Shown piece after piece: positions 43,684 through 52,312 of a DNA stretch of 64,000 bases; position 1 is the stretch's first letter; the number at the start of each line of letters is the position of its first letter. The stretch lies in NCBI GenBank assembly GCA_900542525.1, contig UQNZ01000001.1, positions 186,001 to 250,000 of the forward strand. Reading direction: 5' to 3'. A model generated the notes under the pieces. It had not been told where the DNA came from and did not search any database. It saw nothing but the letters and a program-made list of their open reading frames with translations. Both the position numbers and the translations under genes were made by a program. The stretch comes from an uncultured Eggerthella sp. Its GTDB lineage: Bacteria > Actinomycetota > Coriobacteriia > Coriobacteriales > Eggerthellaceae.

Positions 43684-46188
43684 TCAGTCTTTCCTCAGCG
43701 CGAAATAAGGATCGTTCGGATCAAGATTGGAGTTGTAGAAGCCATCGCCTTTCACGAAGTAATCAGGCCAAAGGTACTGGATGAGCGCTGCCTCACGCGT
43801 GCGCTTGATCAGAAACGCCTGTGAATAGTTGCGCATACGGTTGACCGAACGCGAATGCGTAAGCTTCACATACGGCGTAAAGACCGTGTAGAATCCCAGC
43901 TCACGCGCCTTCAAACAAAAATCGACATCGGAATAAGCAAGGGAGAAATCTTCTGTAAAGCCACCCACCTCATCGAAAACTTCCTTCGAGATGAACATGC
44001 ACTCACCCGCCACCGCAGAGACGTTACGCGAGACCGCGCAGCGATCGAGATGCCCATTCCAATCGGAAAGCATATAGCGCGAAATGGGCGTGATAACATG
44101 TTCGCCTCCCACTACCAGACCGGCGTGTTCGATGGTGCCATCCAAGTAGAGCTTCTGCGGACCCACGATTCCCACTTGATCGTCTTGAAAATATCCGATC
44201 ATTGTCTGAAGCGCATCGGGCGTAAGAATACGCGTGTCATCAGTGATGAAGAAGTAGTAGTCGCTCGAAAGCTGCTCGACCGCAAAGTTCGCCAAGCGCG
44301 CATGGTTGAAGACTCCGTCGTAATGCAACGTTCGAAATGTTGAAAAGCGCTCACACAAGCGCGTAAGGGTGTCTTTGACGTGGGTGTCGAGTTTTCCGAC
44401 CTCAACCGCCACAACCTCGAAATTATCATAGGTGATCTGCTGATAAAGGCTCGTGACGCAGCGCTCGATCACATCAGCGTTGTTCACGGTATTGAACACG
44501 ATCGAAACCTTCGGTGTTTCAGTGAGCACATGGCGAATGCGGTAGCAGAACGGGATATCTAAGCTCAGGACCTCAGCGCTTATCCCCACGCGCTTGCAGT
44601 GAGCCACGAGCGCCTTGCGGCCTGCTTCCTGATCTTCAGGAGAATGCAGCTGATACTCGTACATCTCAGAAGCAAACCGGCGATGACACAGTACGCGCGA
44701 AATGTGGCAAACACGCTGCGCATGTTCACAAGCACGCAGATTCAGATCGTAAGCGAGTGCCCCTTCGAAGGCAGGATCGAGCAATCCGATACGTTCGAGC
44801 AATTCAACACCATAGATCACGAAGTTGCCAAAATAGTTGAACGAGCGGAGCAGTTCGGGCGAAAACGCACTGCGCAAGATCGGATGCGAATGATGCCCCT
44901 GCACATTCACCGTATCGGAGTCGCAGTAGATGAGTTCGCACGTAGGGAATGCATTAATCGTACGCACGCATTCGAAAAGCGCATTGGGTGCAAGCAGATC
45001 ATGCGCGAAGAGCGAGCCGATATAGCTACCTTCCGCTGCGTAGAATGCAGCGTTGATCTTCTCTGGGCGCGAAAGCGCAGGGTCCACATCCACAAGATAC
45101 ATGCGATCATCCTGGAACACCTCGAGAAGTGAGGAAACGAACGAGTTATCGCCATCAAGATCGACGAAGATCAACTCCCATTTGCTATAGCTTTGCGTAC
45201 GGAACGCATTCATTACGTCGTGAATCTGATGGTGCTGAGCATGGTCGAGTACACATACGATACTGATGAGCGGCTCGACTTTGAAGCGGACGGACACCTG
45301 TTCGAAGAACGTTGGAAGATCGGCGCGTTGATAGGAATGATACCATTCGTCGTAAGCGGGATCGTTATAGGCTGTTTTTGTCTGCTCGGAGAATTCTTCA
45401 AGTAGCGCAAGTGCGCCCTTTTCGCTCAATACTTCAAACCCTGGCGCGATCGTACCAGCAGTATCAGTGGCGCAAATACACATTTCACCAATAGCTTTTG
45501 GAAGCGAAATGGAAAGCTCCAATTTGCGCCGCTCAAGGGACCCGAAATCGGATGCATGGGTAACGCTGTCTTCGATCACGTTGAAATACGGTTCGAACGG
45601 TCGACCTTCACCGTCAAGGAAGTCGATGGCAATGTCGCTCTCTTCGTGAAAGGGCATACCGAGCGCAGCACTCACAAGAATACGATCGCCCATATCGAGC
45701 GCGCGTTTAAACGAAATCTGGATGCGATCGTGGATGAAGCGTTTGCTCAATTGCTCAAGAGCTTCACTCTGGAACGCGCCACGGCGAATATCGAGACGAT
45801 TGCGCCAGCGGAAAGCATCCATTTCAAGGCCGTTGACACAAAACGATTGCGTCTTCCCTTCAGGCGTGATCGCACGGAATTCGAGCACCCAACGCTTCAC
45901 ATTGAGCCATGGGAGTACCACCACGAAAAACCTGAGCGCAGGTGAATTCTTCGCATGCGCGCTCGCGAGCAGGTCGTCGCGCACGGCAAGCGCGGTGTCA
46001 TAGAGCGCGAACTCCATGGCAAGCACATCGTCTTCGTCAACGAAGGGGAACACATCACAGGGGATGCGAACGCCATTTTCCGTGGAGGCTGAAAGCACCA
46101 CGGGCAGGCCTTGATCGTAGTCAGTGATCTCAGAGAGGATATAGGCTTTATCACCTGAACGACGCATGATCTTGAACGTAACGTTCAT
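43684..46188 (-). CDS. Large glycosyltransferase with two family-2 domains, paralogue
   Basis: 834 residues, the same layout as its neighbour: a beta-rich N-terminus, a diverged first GT-A domain (PLISIVCVLDHAQHHQIHDV, then ALSRPEKINAAFYAAEGSYI) and a second one (KVSIVFNTVNNADVIERC, YFFITDDTRILTPDAL, FSLAYSDVDFCLKARELG). The second domain keeps the DDT metal motif, whereas the neighbour has LDGAVEF there, so the two may differ in activity. GAAGGAAGGGGAGAGC precedes the ATG. Confidence 0.85.
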   Translation of the reverse strand: MNVTFKIMRRSGDKAYILSEITDYDQGLPVVLSASTENGVRIPCDVFPFVDEDDVLAMEFALYDTALAVRDDLLASAHAKNSPALRFFVVVLPWLNVKRWVLEFRAITPEGKTQSFCVNGLEMDAFRWRNRLDIRRGAFQSEALEQLSKRFIHDRIQISFKRALDMGDRILVSAALGMPFHEESDIAIDFLDGEGRPFEPYFNVIEDSVTHASDFGSLERRKLELSISLPKAIGEMCICATDTAGTIAPGFEVLSEKGALALLEEFSEQTKTAYNDPAYDEWYHSYQRADLPTFFEQVSVRFKVEPLISIVCVLDHAQHHQIHDVMNAFRTQSYSKWELIFVDLDGDNSFVSSLLEVFQDDRMYLVDVDPALSRPEKINAAFYAAEGSYIGSLFAHDLLAPNALFECVRTINAFPTCELIYCDSDTVNVQGHHSHPILRSAFSPELLRSFNYFGNFVIYGVELLERIGLLDPAFEGALAYDLNLRACEHAQRVCHISRVLCHRRFASEMYEYQLHSPEDQEAGRKALVAHCKRVGISAEVLSLDIPFCYRIRHVLTETPKVSIVFNTVNNADVIERCVTSLYQQITYDNFEVVAVEVGKLDTHVKDTLTRLCERFSTFRTLHYDGVFNHARLANFAVEQLSSDYYFFITDDTRILTPDALQTMIGYFQDDQVGIVGPQKLYLDGTIEHAGLVVGGEHVITPISRYMLSDWNGHLDRCAVSRNVSAVAGECMFISKEVFDEVGGFTEDFSLAYSDVDFCLKARELGFYTVFTPYVKLTHSRSVNRMRNYSQAFLIKRTREAALIQYLWPDYFVKGDGFYNSNLDPNDPYFALRKD

Positions 46189-46248
46189 GCTCTCCCCTTC
46201 CTTCGCTCACCCTTACGCACTACTTGATTCTACTTTAGTGCTTTTGCA

Positions 46249-46635
46249 TCAATGCTTCTCTAAGAAGATCTTTCGCGTGACAAAATTCCAAATAGCCACC
46301 AAAACTGTCACGATGATCTTCGCGATACGATAGTCGATGAACCAAACGCTTACGAACAGCCACATGAATAGGTCGTTCAGAATAAGCCCGATGATAGAAA
46401 GCACGACGAAGATGATGAATTCGCGATGCCTGGACATGTCGTCACGGCGCTCGAACACATAGCGCATAGACGCAACGTAATTGAACACGACCGACACCGT
46501 GAAGGAAATAGTGTTGGAGATAAGATAAGGAACGCCGAAGAACTCGGTGAGCGCCACCATGAGACCGTAGTCGATCAGAAACGCGATCACGCCTACGATG
46601 CCGAACTTCATGAATTGCGCGATGAGCTTTTTCAC
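46249..46635 (-). CDS. GtrA-like membrane protein
   Basis: 128 residues with four membrane helices (FGIVGVIAFLIDYGLMVAL, LISNTISFTVSVVFNYV, FIIFVVLSIIGLILNDLFMW, IAKIIVTVLVAIWNFV), the GtrA/DPMS domain. Family members are thought to flip lipid-linked sugars across the membrane. The start is GTG 46635, with GAGGAG 4 bases ahead; the longer frame would run into the tRNA-Glu terminator. It precedes the two glycosyltransferases on the same strand. Confidence 0.88.
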   Translation of the reverse strand: MKKLIAQFMKFGIVGVIAFLIDYGLMVALTEFFGVPYLISNTISFTVSVVFNYVASMRYVFERRDDMSRHREFIIFVVLSIIGLILNDLFMWLFVSVWFIDYRIAKIIVTVLVAIWNFVTRKIFLEKH

Positions 46636-46704
46636 GGTCTCCTCTTCGTTCAGGTTCGGTCGAAAATCGATCCCCTTTGGAGATTCCCTGGAACTTTCCG
46701 TCGG

Positions 46705-46743
46705 TAAAAAACGAGGCCAAAGCAAAAAAGTTACTTTGGCCTC
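46705..46743 (-). terminator. Terminator of tRNA-Glu
   Basis: GAGGCCAAAG (46713-46722) pairs with CTTTGGCCTC (46734-46743), a perfect 10-bp stem. On the minus strand it is followed by GTTTTTTACC. It lies 10 bases after the tRNA 3' end. Confidence 0.88.
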
Positions 46744-46752
46744 ACGATTCGT

Positions 46753-46827
46753 TGGTGCCCCCAACGGGAATTGAACCCGTGTTTCCGCCTTGAAAGGGCG
46801 GCGTCCTGACCGCTAGACGATGGGGAC
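46753..46827 (-). tRNA. tRNA-Glu (anticodon TTC)
   Basis: Cloverleaf on the minus strand: acceptor GTCCCCA/TGGGGGC with one G-T pair, anticodon stem CCGCC/GGCGG around CTTTCAA (anticodon TTC, reads GAA and GAG), and T arm ACGGG-TTCAATT-CCCGT. CCA is encoded at 46753-46755. Confidence 0.97.
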
Positions 46828-46854
46828 GGCAGCGCTGTAAAAGACAGCCTGGTT

Positions 46855-46883
46855 ATTATCACAAAGCTTTCTTTATTTTGCAA
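46855..46883 (-). promoter_or_regulatory. tRNA-Glu promoter
   Basis: On the minus strand TTGCAA (46878-46883), 17 bases, GATAAT (46855-46860). Both boxes match well and the spacing is ideal. The predicted leader before the tRNA is about 20 bases. Confidence 0.8.
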
Positions 46884-47032
46884 GAGGAAATCGACGAAGG
46901 TTTTCGTGTGCGGATTGAGCTCCTGTCGCAGAAGAATCAGCCCCTTCCCCCGAACGTTAAAATACTGCAACAAGTTTGCACCGTAGAGTAGACATCGTAG
47001 TCTTTTATTTCAGTTTCGCAGGAACGAGAGGC

Positions 47033-47359
47033 ATGAGAATAGCAGTAGCCAGTGAAGGGTTGGATGTGAGCAAGCATTTCAGCTCATGCACCAACTTCAA
47101 TTTCTACAAAGTAGAAAATAACGAGCTGGTCGACTCGCGTAATCTACCGAGCCAAGAGCACTTATGCGGATCGCAAGCTAACTTCTTGCGCCAGATCGAA
47201 GTGCGCGTTCTCATCTGCGGAACCATCTCTGAGCGCGATATCGAAATCATGAACAAAGCAGGCATCACGGTGGTTACCGATGCTTCGGGTCGAGCGCTCA
47301 AAGCCGCCGATGCCTATCTTCATGATGGCCTCCCCAGCTGCGCTGTCTGCACCGCATAA
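47033..47359 (+). CDS. NifX/NifB-like iron-molybdenum cofactor-binding domain protein
   Basis: 108 residues, single domain. MRIAVASEGLDVSKHFSSCTNF is the typical opening, and HLCGSQANFL and a C-terminal PSCAVC follow. Stand-alone members of this family bind metal clusters, and in non-nitrogen-fixers their role is unclear. ATG 47033 follows GAGAGGC. No nif genes are present. It is followed by a strong bidirectional terminator. Confidence 0.85.
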   Translation: MRIAVASEGLDVSKHFSSCTNFNFYKVENNELVDSRNLPSQEHLCGSQANFLRQIEVRVLICGTISERDIEIMNKAGITVVTDASGRALKAADAYLHDGLPSCAVCTA

Positions 47360-47420
47360 TAAGATGGCAAACGACCTGGTCGTTCGTCATCTGAGCGGGG
47401 AGTTTCGTATCTCGCATACA

Positions 47421-47456
47421 AAAAGAGGTGCCAGCCAAAAAGCCAGCACCTCTTTT
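47421..47456. terminator. Bidirectional terminator
   Basis: AAAAGAGGTGC (47421-47431) pairs with GCACCTCTTTT (47446-47456), and AGCC/GCCA bases extend it. T runs follow on both strands. It separates the convergent NifX-like and acyl-CoA dehydrogenase genes. Confidence 0.88.
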
Positions 47457-47496
47457 GAAAAGATTGCTTCAGATGAAGCGCGGTAAGACTACCCTT

Positions 47497-48720
47497 CTAG
47501 CCAACCACTGAAAAATGATCGTCGAAAAGATAGGCAATCTTGCCGCCGTGGCGTTCGCATTCGCGCGCGATCGTGATGCGCTGAACGGTCGGTGCGCCTT
47601 CCTCGAGCCACATAGCACGGCAGTCGCGATACAAACGCTCGGTCGGACCATACGGAGAATCCTCGAAGTAACCGTCGCCACCGAAGATCTCGAGCATCTC
47701 GTCGGAGACCAGACGAACCGTGTCGATCGAGAAGAGCTTGCAGATCGCAGCCTTCTCATCGATGTAGTCGTTGAACGGATCGAAGTCGAAGTCACGTGCG
47801 AAATCGTAGACCATGGTGCGCAGAGCATGGATCATCATCTGCATGTTCGCGATCTTCATCTTGATCGCCTGACGCTTGATGATCGGCTTGCCGAAGGTCA
47901 CGCGATCAGCAGCACGCTTGAGCGAGATCTCGAGCATGCGCTGTGCCATGCCAAGGTTCGACGTTGCGATATGAACACGAGAGACGGAAAGCGAATGGAT
48001 GGCCACTTCCATGCCCTGACCCACTTCGCCAAGCAGATACTCAGGACCCAGCTCAACATTGGTGAACTTGAGGCCAGCATGACCAGCACCACGACAACCC
48101 ATCATATGAGGCATCGGAACGAGCTCATAGCCAGGGGCGTCGACCGGAACGAAGAACGCGGAAAGGCGCGTATCCTTATCGTCTTCAGGATTGGTGACCG
48201 CGATGACATAGGTGTAATCAGAGCAGTCCGTGTGAGAGATGAGCCATTTCTCGCCGTTCAGGATCCATTTGCCCTTCGCCTCATCCCACTCAGCCGTGGT
48301 GTGAAGGTCCGCACCCGTGCCGCCGGTCTGCTCAGTGATCGCGAAGTTGCAGTAGATGGTCTTGTCCTGGAACTTATCCATGAGCTGACCCTTGATCTCG
48401 GGCGTGCCATAATCCTCAAGGATGCGCCAGTTCATGTCTGCCGCATGATGAAGATGCATGCGCATGCCGCCAGGACCGCGAGAGAACTCTTCTTGAACGC
48501 GCAGGATCTCAAGTTCGTCGAGGTTCCATCCGCCATATTCAGCAGGAAGATAGAAACGATAGAGATCGTTTTCCTTAGCAAGCTCATAGAACTCGTCAGG
48601 GAACTTGTTCGTTACTTCGATCTCTTTCTGCATCTCCTCGAACGGGCCTTCGACCAGTTCGCGAATCTGCTTGAGATACGCCTCGAACATCTCGTCAGTG
48701 ATGGTTGCATTTGGATTCAT
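47497..48720 (-). CDS. Acyl-CoA dehydrogenase family protein
   Basis: 407 residues, FAD flavoenzyme. NFAITEQTGGTGADL and WILNGEKWLISH are the FAD/substrate signatures, and RVTFGKPIIKRQAI starts the C-terminal helical domain. The catalytic Glu position is kept in EEGAPTVQRI, after GPTERLYRDCRA. It would oxidise, or in anaerobes reduce, an acyl-CoA. No electron-transfer flavoprotein genes or CoA-ligase genes lie nearby, so the substrate is unknown. AGGGGGG precedes the ATG. Confidence 0.9.
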   Translation of the reverse strand: MNPNATITDEMFEAYLKQIRELVEGPFEEMQKEIEVTNKFPDEFYELAKENDLYRFYLPAEYGGWNLDELEILRVQEEFSRGPGGMRMHLHHAADMNWRILEDYGTPEIKGQLMDKFQDKTIYCNFAITEQTGGTGADLHTTAEWDEAKGKWILNGEKWLISHTDCSDYTYVIAVTNPEDDKDTRLSAFFVPVDAPGYELVPMPHMMGCRGAGHAGLKFTNVELGPEYLLGEVGQGMEVAIHSLSVSRVHIATSNLGMAQRMLEISLKRAADRVTFGKPIIKRQAIKMKIANMQMMIHALRTMVYDFARDFDFDPFNDYIDEKAAICKLFSIDTVRLVSDEMLEIFGGDGYFEDSPYGPTERLYRDCRAMWLEEGAPTVQRITIARECERHGGKIAYLFDDHFSVVG

Positions 48721-48977
48721 GGATTACCCCCCTATGCGTCGATTAAACTGCCCCTCTTGTGAACCCACCTACGAATGAATACAAATCAGAAAAGCATTGT
48801 GAATTAATAGGACATCAATAGATTTCATCTATGCTTTATGTACAAATTGCATTCTCGATTGAATGAATTCATAGAGAAGACGCATGATTAAAGATGACAA
48901 GAAAGCAAAATTGTAAAACAAGGATGTATCCAAAAAAAACTCTCTGCTAAGCTTTTCCAAGAAGCGCATTGACTACA
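48721..48977. other. A/T-rich gap ahead of the acyl-CoA dehydrogenase gene
   Basis: About 250 bases, clearly richer in A/T than its surroundings from 48780 to 48960. It holds a 10-bp palindrome ATGAATTCAT (48863-48872). Both divergent genes must be controlled from here. No -35/-10 pair at good spacing stood out, and no gene was seen. Confidence 0.5.
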
Positions 48978-49475
48978 ATGAACGAACATATCATCCACGA
49001 GATCGAGCCGGTATTCGATGCGAAGAGCCAGGTGCTCATGCTCGGAACGATGCCCTCACCCAAATCGCGTGAGCAAGGGTTTTACTACGGTCATCCGCAA
49101 AACCGGTTTTGGAAAGTACTTGCTGCAGTGCTCGATACTGAAGTGCCGCAAACCATTCCCGAGAAGAAACAGCTCCTGCTCACGCACCATATCGCACTTT
49201 GGGACGTGCTCGCTTCTTGCACGATAGCTGGAGCAAGCGATGCGAGCATCCGCGACCCAAAGCCTAACGACATCACCCAGCTCTGCACCGCGGCACCCAT
49301 CAAGAAGATATTCTGCACAGGAGCAAAGGCAACCCAGCTCTATCGCAAGCTCTGCGAACCGGCAGTGCACTTGCCTTGCGAGCAGCTTCCTTCGACAAGT
49401 CCTGCGAATGCAGCGATGAAACTACCCGTTCTTGTCGAAGTCTACCGGGCTGCTCTGCTCCCTCATCTCGACTGA
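48978..49475 (+). CDS. DNA-deoxyinosine glycosylase, uracil-DNA glycosylase superfamily
   Basis: 165 residues. LMLGTMPSPKSREQGFYYGH followed by PQNRFW is the signature of the hypoxanthine-DNA glycosylase branch (family 6), with LPSTSPAN as the C-terminal DNA-reading loop. It removes deaminated bases for base excision repair. ATG 48978 chosen; TTG 48969 is in frame and adds three residues. Neither has a strong ribosome site. Confidence 0.85.
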   Translation: MNEHIIHEIEPVFDAKSQVLMLGTMPSPKSREQGFYYGHPQNRFWKVLAAVLDTEVPQTIPEKKQLLLTHHIALWDVLASCTIAGASDASIRDPKPNDITQLCTAAPIKKIFCTGAKATQLYRKLCEPAVHLPCEQLPSTSPANAAMKLPVLVEVYRAALLPHLD

Positions 49476-49579
49476 GCTGCGCGATCCTCAGCTTGGGCCA
49501 CACCGATCAAGGTTGTGCTTGACGAGCAGTTCTTGATACTATTCGTTTCGAGTTGAAGCCAACAGGCAGAATCGAGACC

Positions 49580-50611
49580 ATGGAACACCCAACTAGCAAA
49601 ACACGATCGGCGCTCGAATCAGCGATTGCACTTTTCGCCAGCATCGCACTCGCACTTACTCTGCTGAGCGGCTGCACGGCGGCAGCCCAACAAGGCTCCT
49701 CCGAATCGGCACCAAGTGCTTCTTATACGCAAGAGCAAACGCAGACAAGCGACCAGTCAAGCTCGCTTACCAGTCTTTCGGAAGTTCCTGATTACTCCGG
49801 CCAGGATTATATCGTCCTGAACAATGATCGACCCACCTTCACTGAATCCGATCGAGAAGCTCCCGATGGCACCGAAATCTATGGGGAACTTGATGCACTC
49901 GGCCGCGCAACAGGAGCATTCGCAAAGCTCTGCGAGAACACGCGCCCTGCAAAGAGAAGCACACGCGCGAAGAATATGCCCGATCCAAGCGGTTTCGTTC
50001 AAGCAAAGTACCCTCAGATCGGACTCGATCATCTCTATGAACGTTCGCACTTGATCGCTTATTCGCTCAGCGACGAAGCAGTGAATCCACTCGATTTGAT
50101 CACGGGAACAGAGCATTTGAACCACGACGTTATGGCGAAATTCGAAGGTGAGATCCGCGACTACCTGAATGCAGGGTATACCCACAAGTGTCATGTGCTC
50201 ATGCGCGTCACGCCTGATTTTCGCGGAGATGACCTCGTAACGCGCGGCGTGCAGATCGAAGCGCTCTCGCTCGAAGATGACGGTGCTTCAGTGTGCCTGA
50301 ATGTGTACTGTTACAACATACAACCTGGCGTGGTGATCGATTATGCAACAGGCAAGAGCAAACTTGGTGAGCCTTCTACGAACAGCCCATTAACAAACAA
50401 CACGAAAACGAATGAATCCACCCAAGAAAACACCGCTACCACTGAAACTGCTGAACGCTCCTATGTACTCAACACGAACACCAAGCGCTTTCATTATCCA
50501 GGCTGTTCATCGGTAGATGACATGAAGACGAAGAATCGATCAGATGTCACCGATACCCGCGAACACCTGATCGAACTCGGCTATAAACCATGCGCCCGCT
50601 GCAACCCCTAA
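49580..50611 (+). CDS. Lipoprotein DNA/RNA nuclease with a Cys-containing C-terminal domain
   Basis: 343 residues. Residues 1-33 are a lipoprotein signal with lipobox LLSGC. A Ser/Gln/Thr-rich linker follows, then a non-specific endonuclease domain (about 65-260). Its active-site region reads DHLYERSHLIAYSL, where related enzymes have D-R-G-H, and NHDVMAKFE carries the metal-binding Asn. After a Thr/Asn-rich spacer, the last 50 residues (RFHYPGCSSV ... YKPCARCNP) form a small Cys domain like the one found on secreted competence-type nucleases. Likely degrades extracellular DNA. TTG 49553 is an alternative start. Confidence 0.8.
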   Translation: MEHPTSKTRSALESAIALFASIALALTLLSGCTAAAQQGSSESAPSASYTQEQTQTSDQSSSLTSLSEVPDYSGQDYIVLNNDRPTFTESDREAPDGTEIYGELDALGRATGAFAKLCENTRPAKRSTRAKNMPDPSGFVQAKYPQIGLDHLYERSHLIAYSLSDEAVNPLDLITGTEHLNHDVMAKFEGEIRDYLNAGYTHKCHVLMRVTPDFRGDDLVTRGVQIEALSLEDDGASVCLNVYCYNIQPGVVIDYATGKSKLGEPSTNSPLTNNTKTNESTQENTATTETAERSYVLNTNTKRFHYPGCSSVDDMKTKNRSDVTDTREHLIELGYKPCARCNP

Positions 50612-50635
50612 CACTCACACGCAGGCCCCGAAATC

Positions 50636-51025
50636 TTACTTGTTCAGCTTCGCGTTCGCCTTCGATTGGAAGCGCTCTTTATCAACGATGAAGCGATCGT
50701 GCGTACCACGGCCCACGATCCCCCGTTCATCGACCACTTCCACCTCGAAAGAAAGTGCGCGTCCATCAACCTTCGTCAATTCGCTCTTGCAGGAAACCTC
50801 CATGCCAATGGGCGTGGGCGCATCGTGAGAGATGCTGAGGTTTGTACCCACCGTAGTCTGTTCGGGTTCGAGCTCACCCTCCACACTACGAGCACACGTG
50901 TATTCGATAAGATTGATCATCGCAGGTGTAGCGAACACTTCAACAGTCCCGCTTCCCAATGCAAGAGCAGTATTCTGCTCGGTGACCATCGTTGTTTCGA
51001 CATTCGTGATACCAGCTTCCAACAT
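50636..51025 (-). CDS. Hotdog-fold thioesterase (FlK-like)
   Basis: 129 residues. Pattern of the fluoroacetyl-CoA thioesterase-like family: NTALALGSGTVEVFATPAMI, a helix with TCARSVEGEL, then VGTNLSISHDAPTPIG and FEVEVVDERGIVGRGTHDRFIV. It would hydrolyse a short acyl-CoA. It lies downstream of the LysR gene on the same strand, 155 bases away. Substrate unknown. Confidence 0.82.
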   Translation of the reverse strand: MLEAGITNVETTMVTEQNTALALGSGTVEVFATPAMINLIEYTCARSVEGELEPEQTTVGTNLSISHDAPTPIGMEVSCKSELTKVDGRALSFEVEVVDERGIVGRGTHDRFIVDKERFQSKANAKLNK

Positions 51026-51180
51026 ACTGTTCCTCCATATCGGTCGCTACTGGCAAATTGCGCCATCAAGAATCATCATAAGCGGAAACATGACCGCACG
51101 CCCAAACGTTTCAATATCGCCATAATTGCGCGGCGGAATTCACCATGCACCTAATCTGAACGGTACTAATTCGCCGAATA

Positions 51181-52119
51181 CTACTGCCAGGTATGTTCGA
51201 ATTGGGTCAGCAAAAACGTGCGAAATGCTCGTGCGACGGGCTTCTCGATCCCTTGCGAGGTGAGCTCGATACTGATCGTACGCTGAAATCCCTCTTCTAC
51301 AAGCGGCTGCCAAAGTGTTTTTTCAGGATCGACCGGTCCCCAACTATGCTCAGGCCAAAATCCGACCCCGAGTCCGAGCGCGATCATCTTGCGCACCACT
51401 GAAGGGTTATCGCTTTCGAATACCAAATGTGGAACAAAACCATGATGCTTACACAAAAGATCGCACTGACGACGAAAACCCCGTTTTCCAGCAAGGCAGA
51501 TGAAATGGGATTCACGCAGATCTGCAAGTGAGAGCATTTCAGGCAAAGAGGAGCGCAGCGAGATGGGCACTGCGATGCCGATCCGCTCGGTGAACCTCTC
51601 TCTTGCATGATCCATCGAGCCATCTGCTTTCGTCGCAGCTGCATGCGTATCGCCAACAGCAGGGCCTTCTTTGTAGTTGCTCGCGAGTACCGTTGCGATG
51701 TTCGAAACGGTCTTGACCACGATATCGCTCGAACGTGCCTCTTCATCCTGTGAAACAGCAAAAGCCACCTCAGGATGCTCATGCGAATACCGTGCGATCG
51801 CGTCCACTACCACCATAGAAGCACTTTCAATGCAAAGATCGATCGTCTGCTGCCACTGTGCTGAGAATACCTTCACCGCATTTTCCGTTTCCTCAAGCGT
51901 ACGCATTGCTTTTGCTGCATGCTGCTTGAGAAAGAGACCCTCTTCGGTCAGACGGATATTGCGACCCTCTCCCATCATGAGCGTTACGCCCATCTCTTCT
52001 TCGAGCCGATGAATTGCGCGCGTAAGTGCAGGCTGAGAAATACCCAGCATATTCGCTGCCCGAGTAACATGCTCAGTCTCAGCGACCACAAGAAAGTATC
52101 GAAGTTTATTGAGATCCAT
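51181..52119 (-). CDS. LysR-family transcriptional regulator
   Basis: 312 residues. The N-terminal helix-turn-helix is MDLNKLRYFLVVAETEHVTR then AANMLGISQPALTRAIHRLE, and the rest is the two-lobed effector-binding domain. ATG 52119 gives the usual LysR start; the frame is open 12 codons upstream, but that would run into the palindrome. A T-N11-A box sits immediately ahead. Targets may include itself, the divergent PQ-loop gene and the downstream thioesterase; this is inference from position. Confidence 0.9.
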   Translation of the reverse strand: MDLNKLRYFLVVAETEHVTRAANMLGISQPALTRAIHRLEEEMGVTLMMGEGRNIRLTEEGLFLKQHAAKAMRTLEETENAVKVFSAQWQQTIDLCIESASMVVVDAIARYSHEHPEVAFAVSQDEEARSSDIVVKTVSNIATVLASNYKEGPAVGDTHAAATKADGSMDHARERFTERIGIAVPISLRSSLPEMLSLADLRESHFICLAGKRGFRRQCDLLCKHHGFVPHLVFESDNPSVVRKMIALGLGVGFWPEHSWGPVDPEKTLWQPLVEEGFQRTISIELTSQGIEKPVARAFRTFLLTQFEHTWQ

Positions 52120-52128
52120 GTTTGAATC

Positions 52129-52143
52129 ATACCTAATAGGTAT
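52129..52143. promoter_or_regulatory. LysR-type box (T-N11-A)
   Basis: ATACCTAATAGGTAT is a perfect 7+1+7 inverted repeat containing T-N11-A. It lies 9 bases ahead of the lysR start and 170 bases ahead of the divergent PQ-loop gene, as expected for an autoregulatory site. Confidence 0.7.
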
Positions 52144-52312
52144 CAATATTTGCAAATCTATATATTGGAATGAATATCTGCGAAGCGAGAGAATCTAAAG
52201 AGCGATCCTGATGCCGCCAAAACCGCGAATGCCCAGACCGCATTTTCACAGGAGCCTTGAACAACAAGCGCCTGCAGGAAGAAACCATATAGAAGAAAGG
52301 AACTGAGACCCG

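Noticed and set aside
41318..43708. A 796-codon open frame on the plus strand
   Set aside because: It lies wholly antisense to the glycosyltransferase at 41228-43681, its translation is Arg/His-rich without any family motif, and the opposite strand has clear GT2 motifs and a ribosome site.
46753..46827. Integrated element at the tRNA-Glu gene
   Set aside because: No integrase gene and no repeated tRNA 3' end found in the window; the same holds for tRNA-Arg and tRNA-Thr.
47033..47359. Nitrogen fixation locus
   Set aside because: Only the single NifX-like domain is present, without nifH, nifD, nifK or nifB.
47515..48762. A 415-codon open frame on the plus strand
   Set aside because: Exact antisense of the acyl-CoA dehydrogenase, whose FAD and active-site motifs are unmistakable; the plus translation has none.
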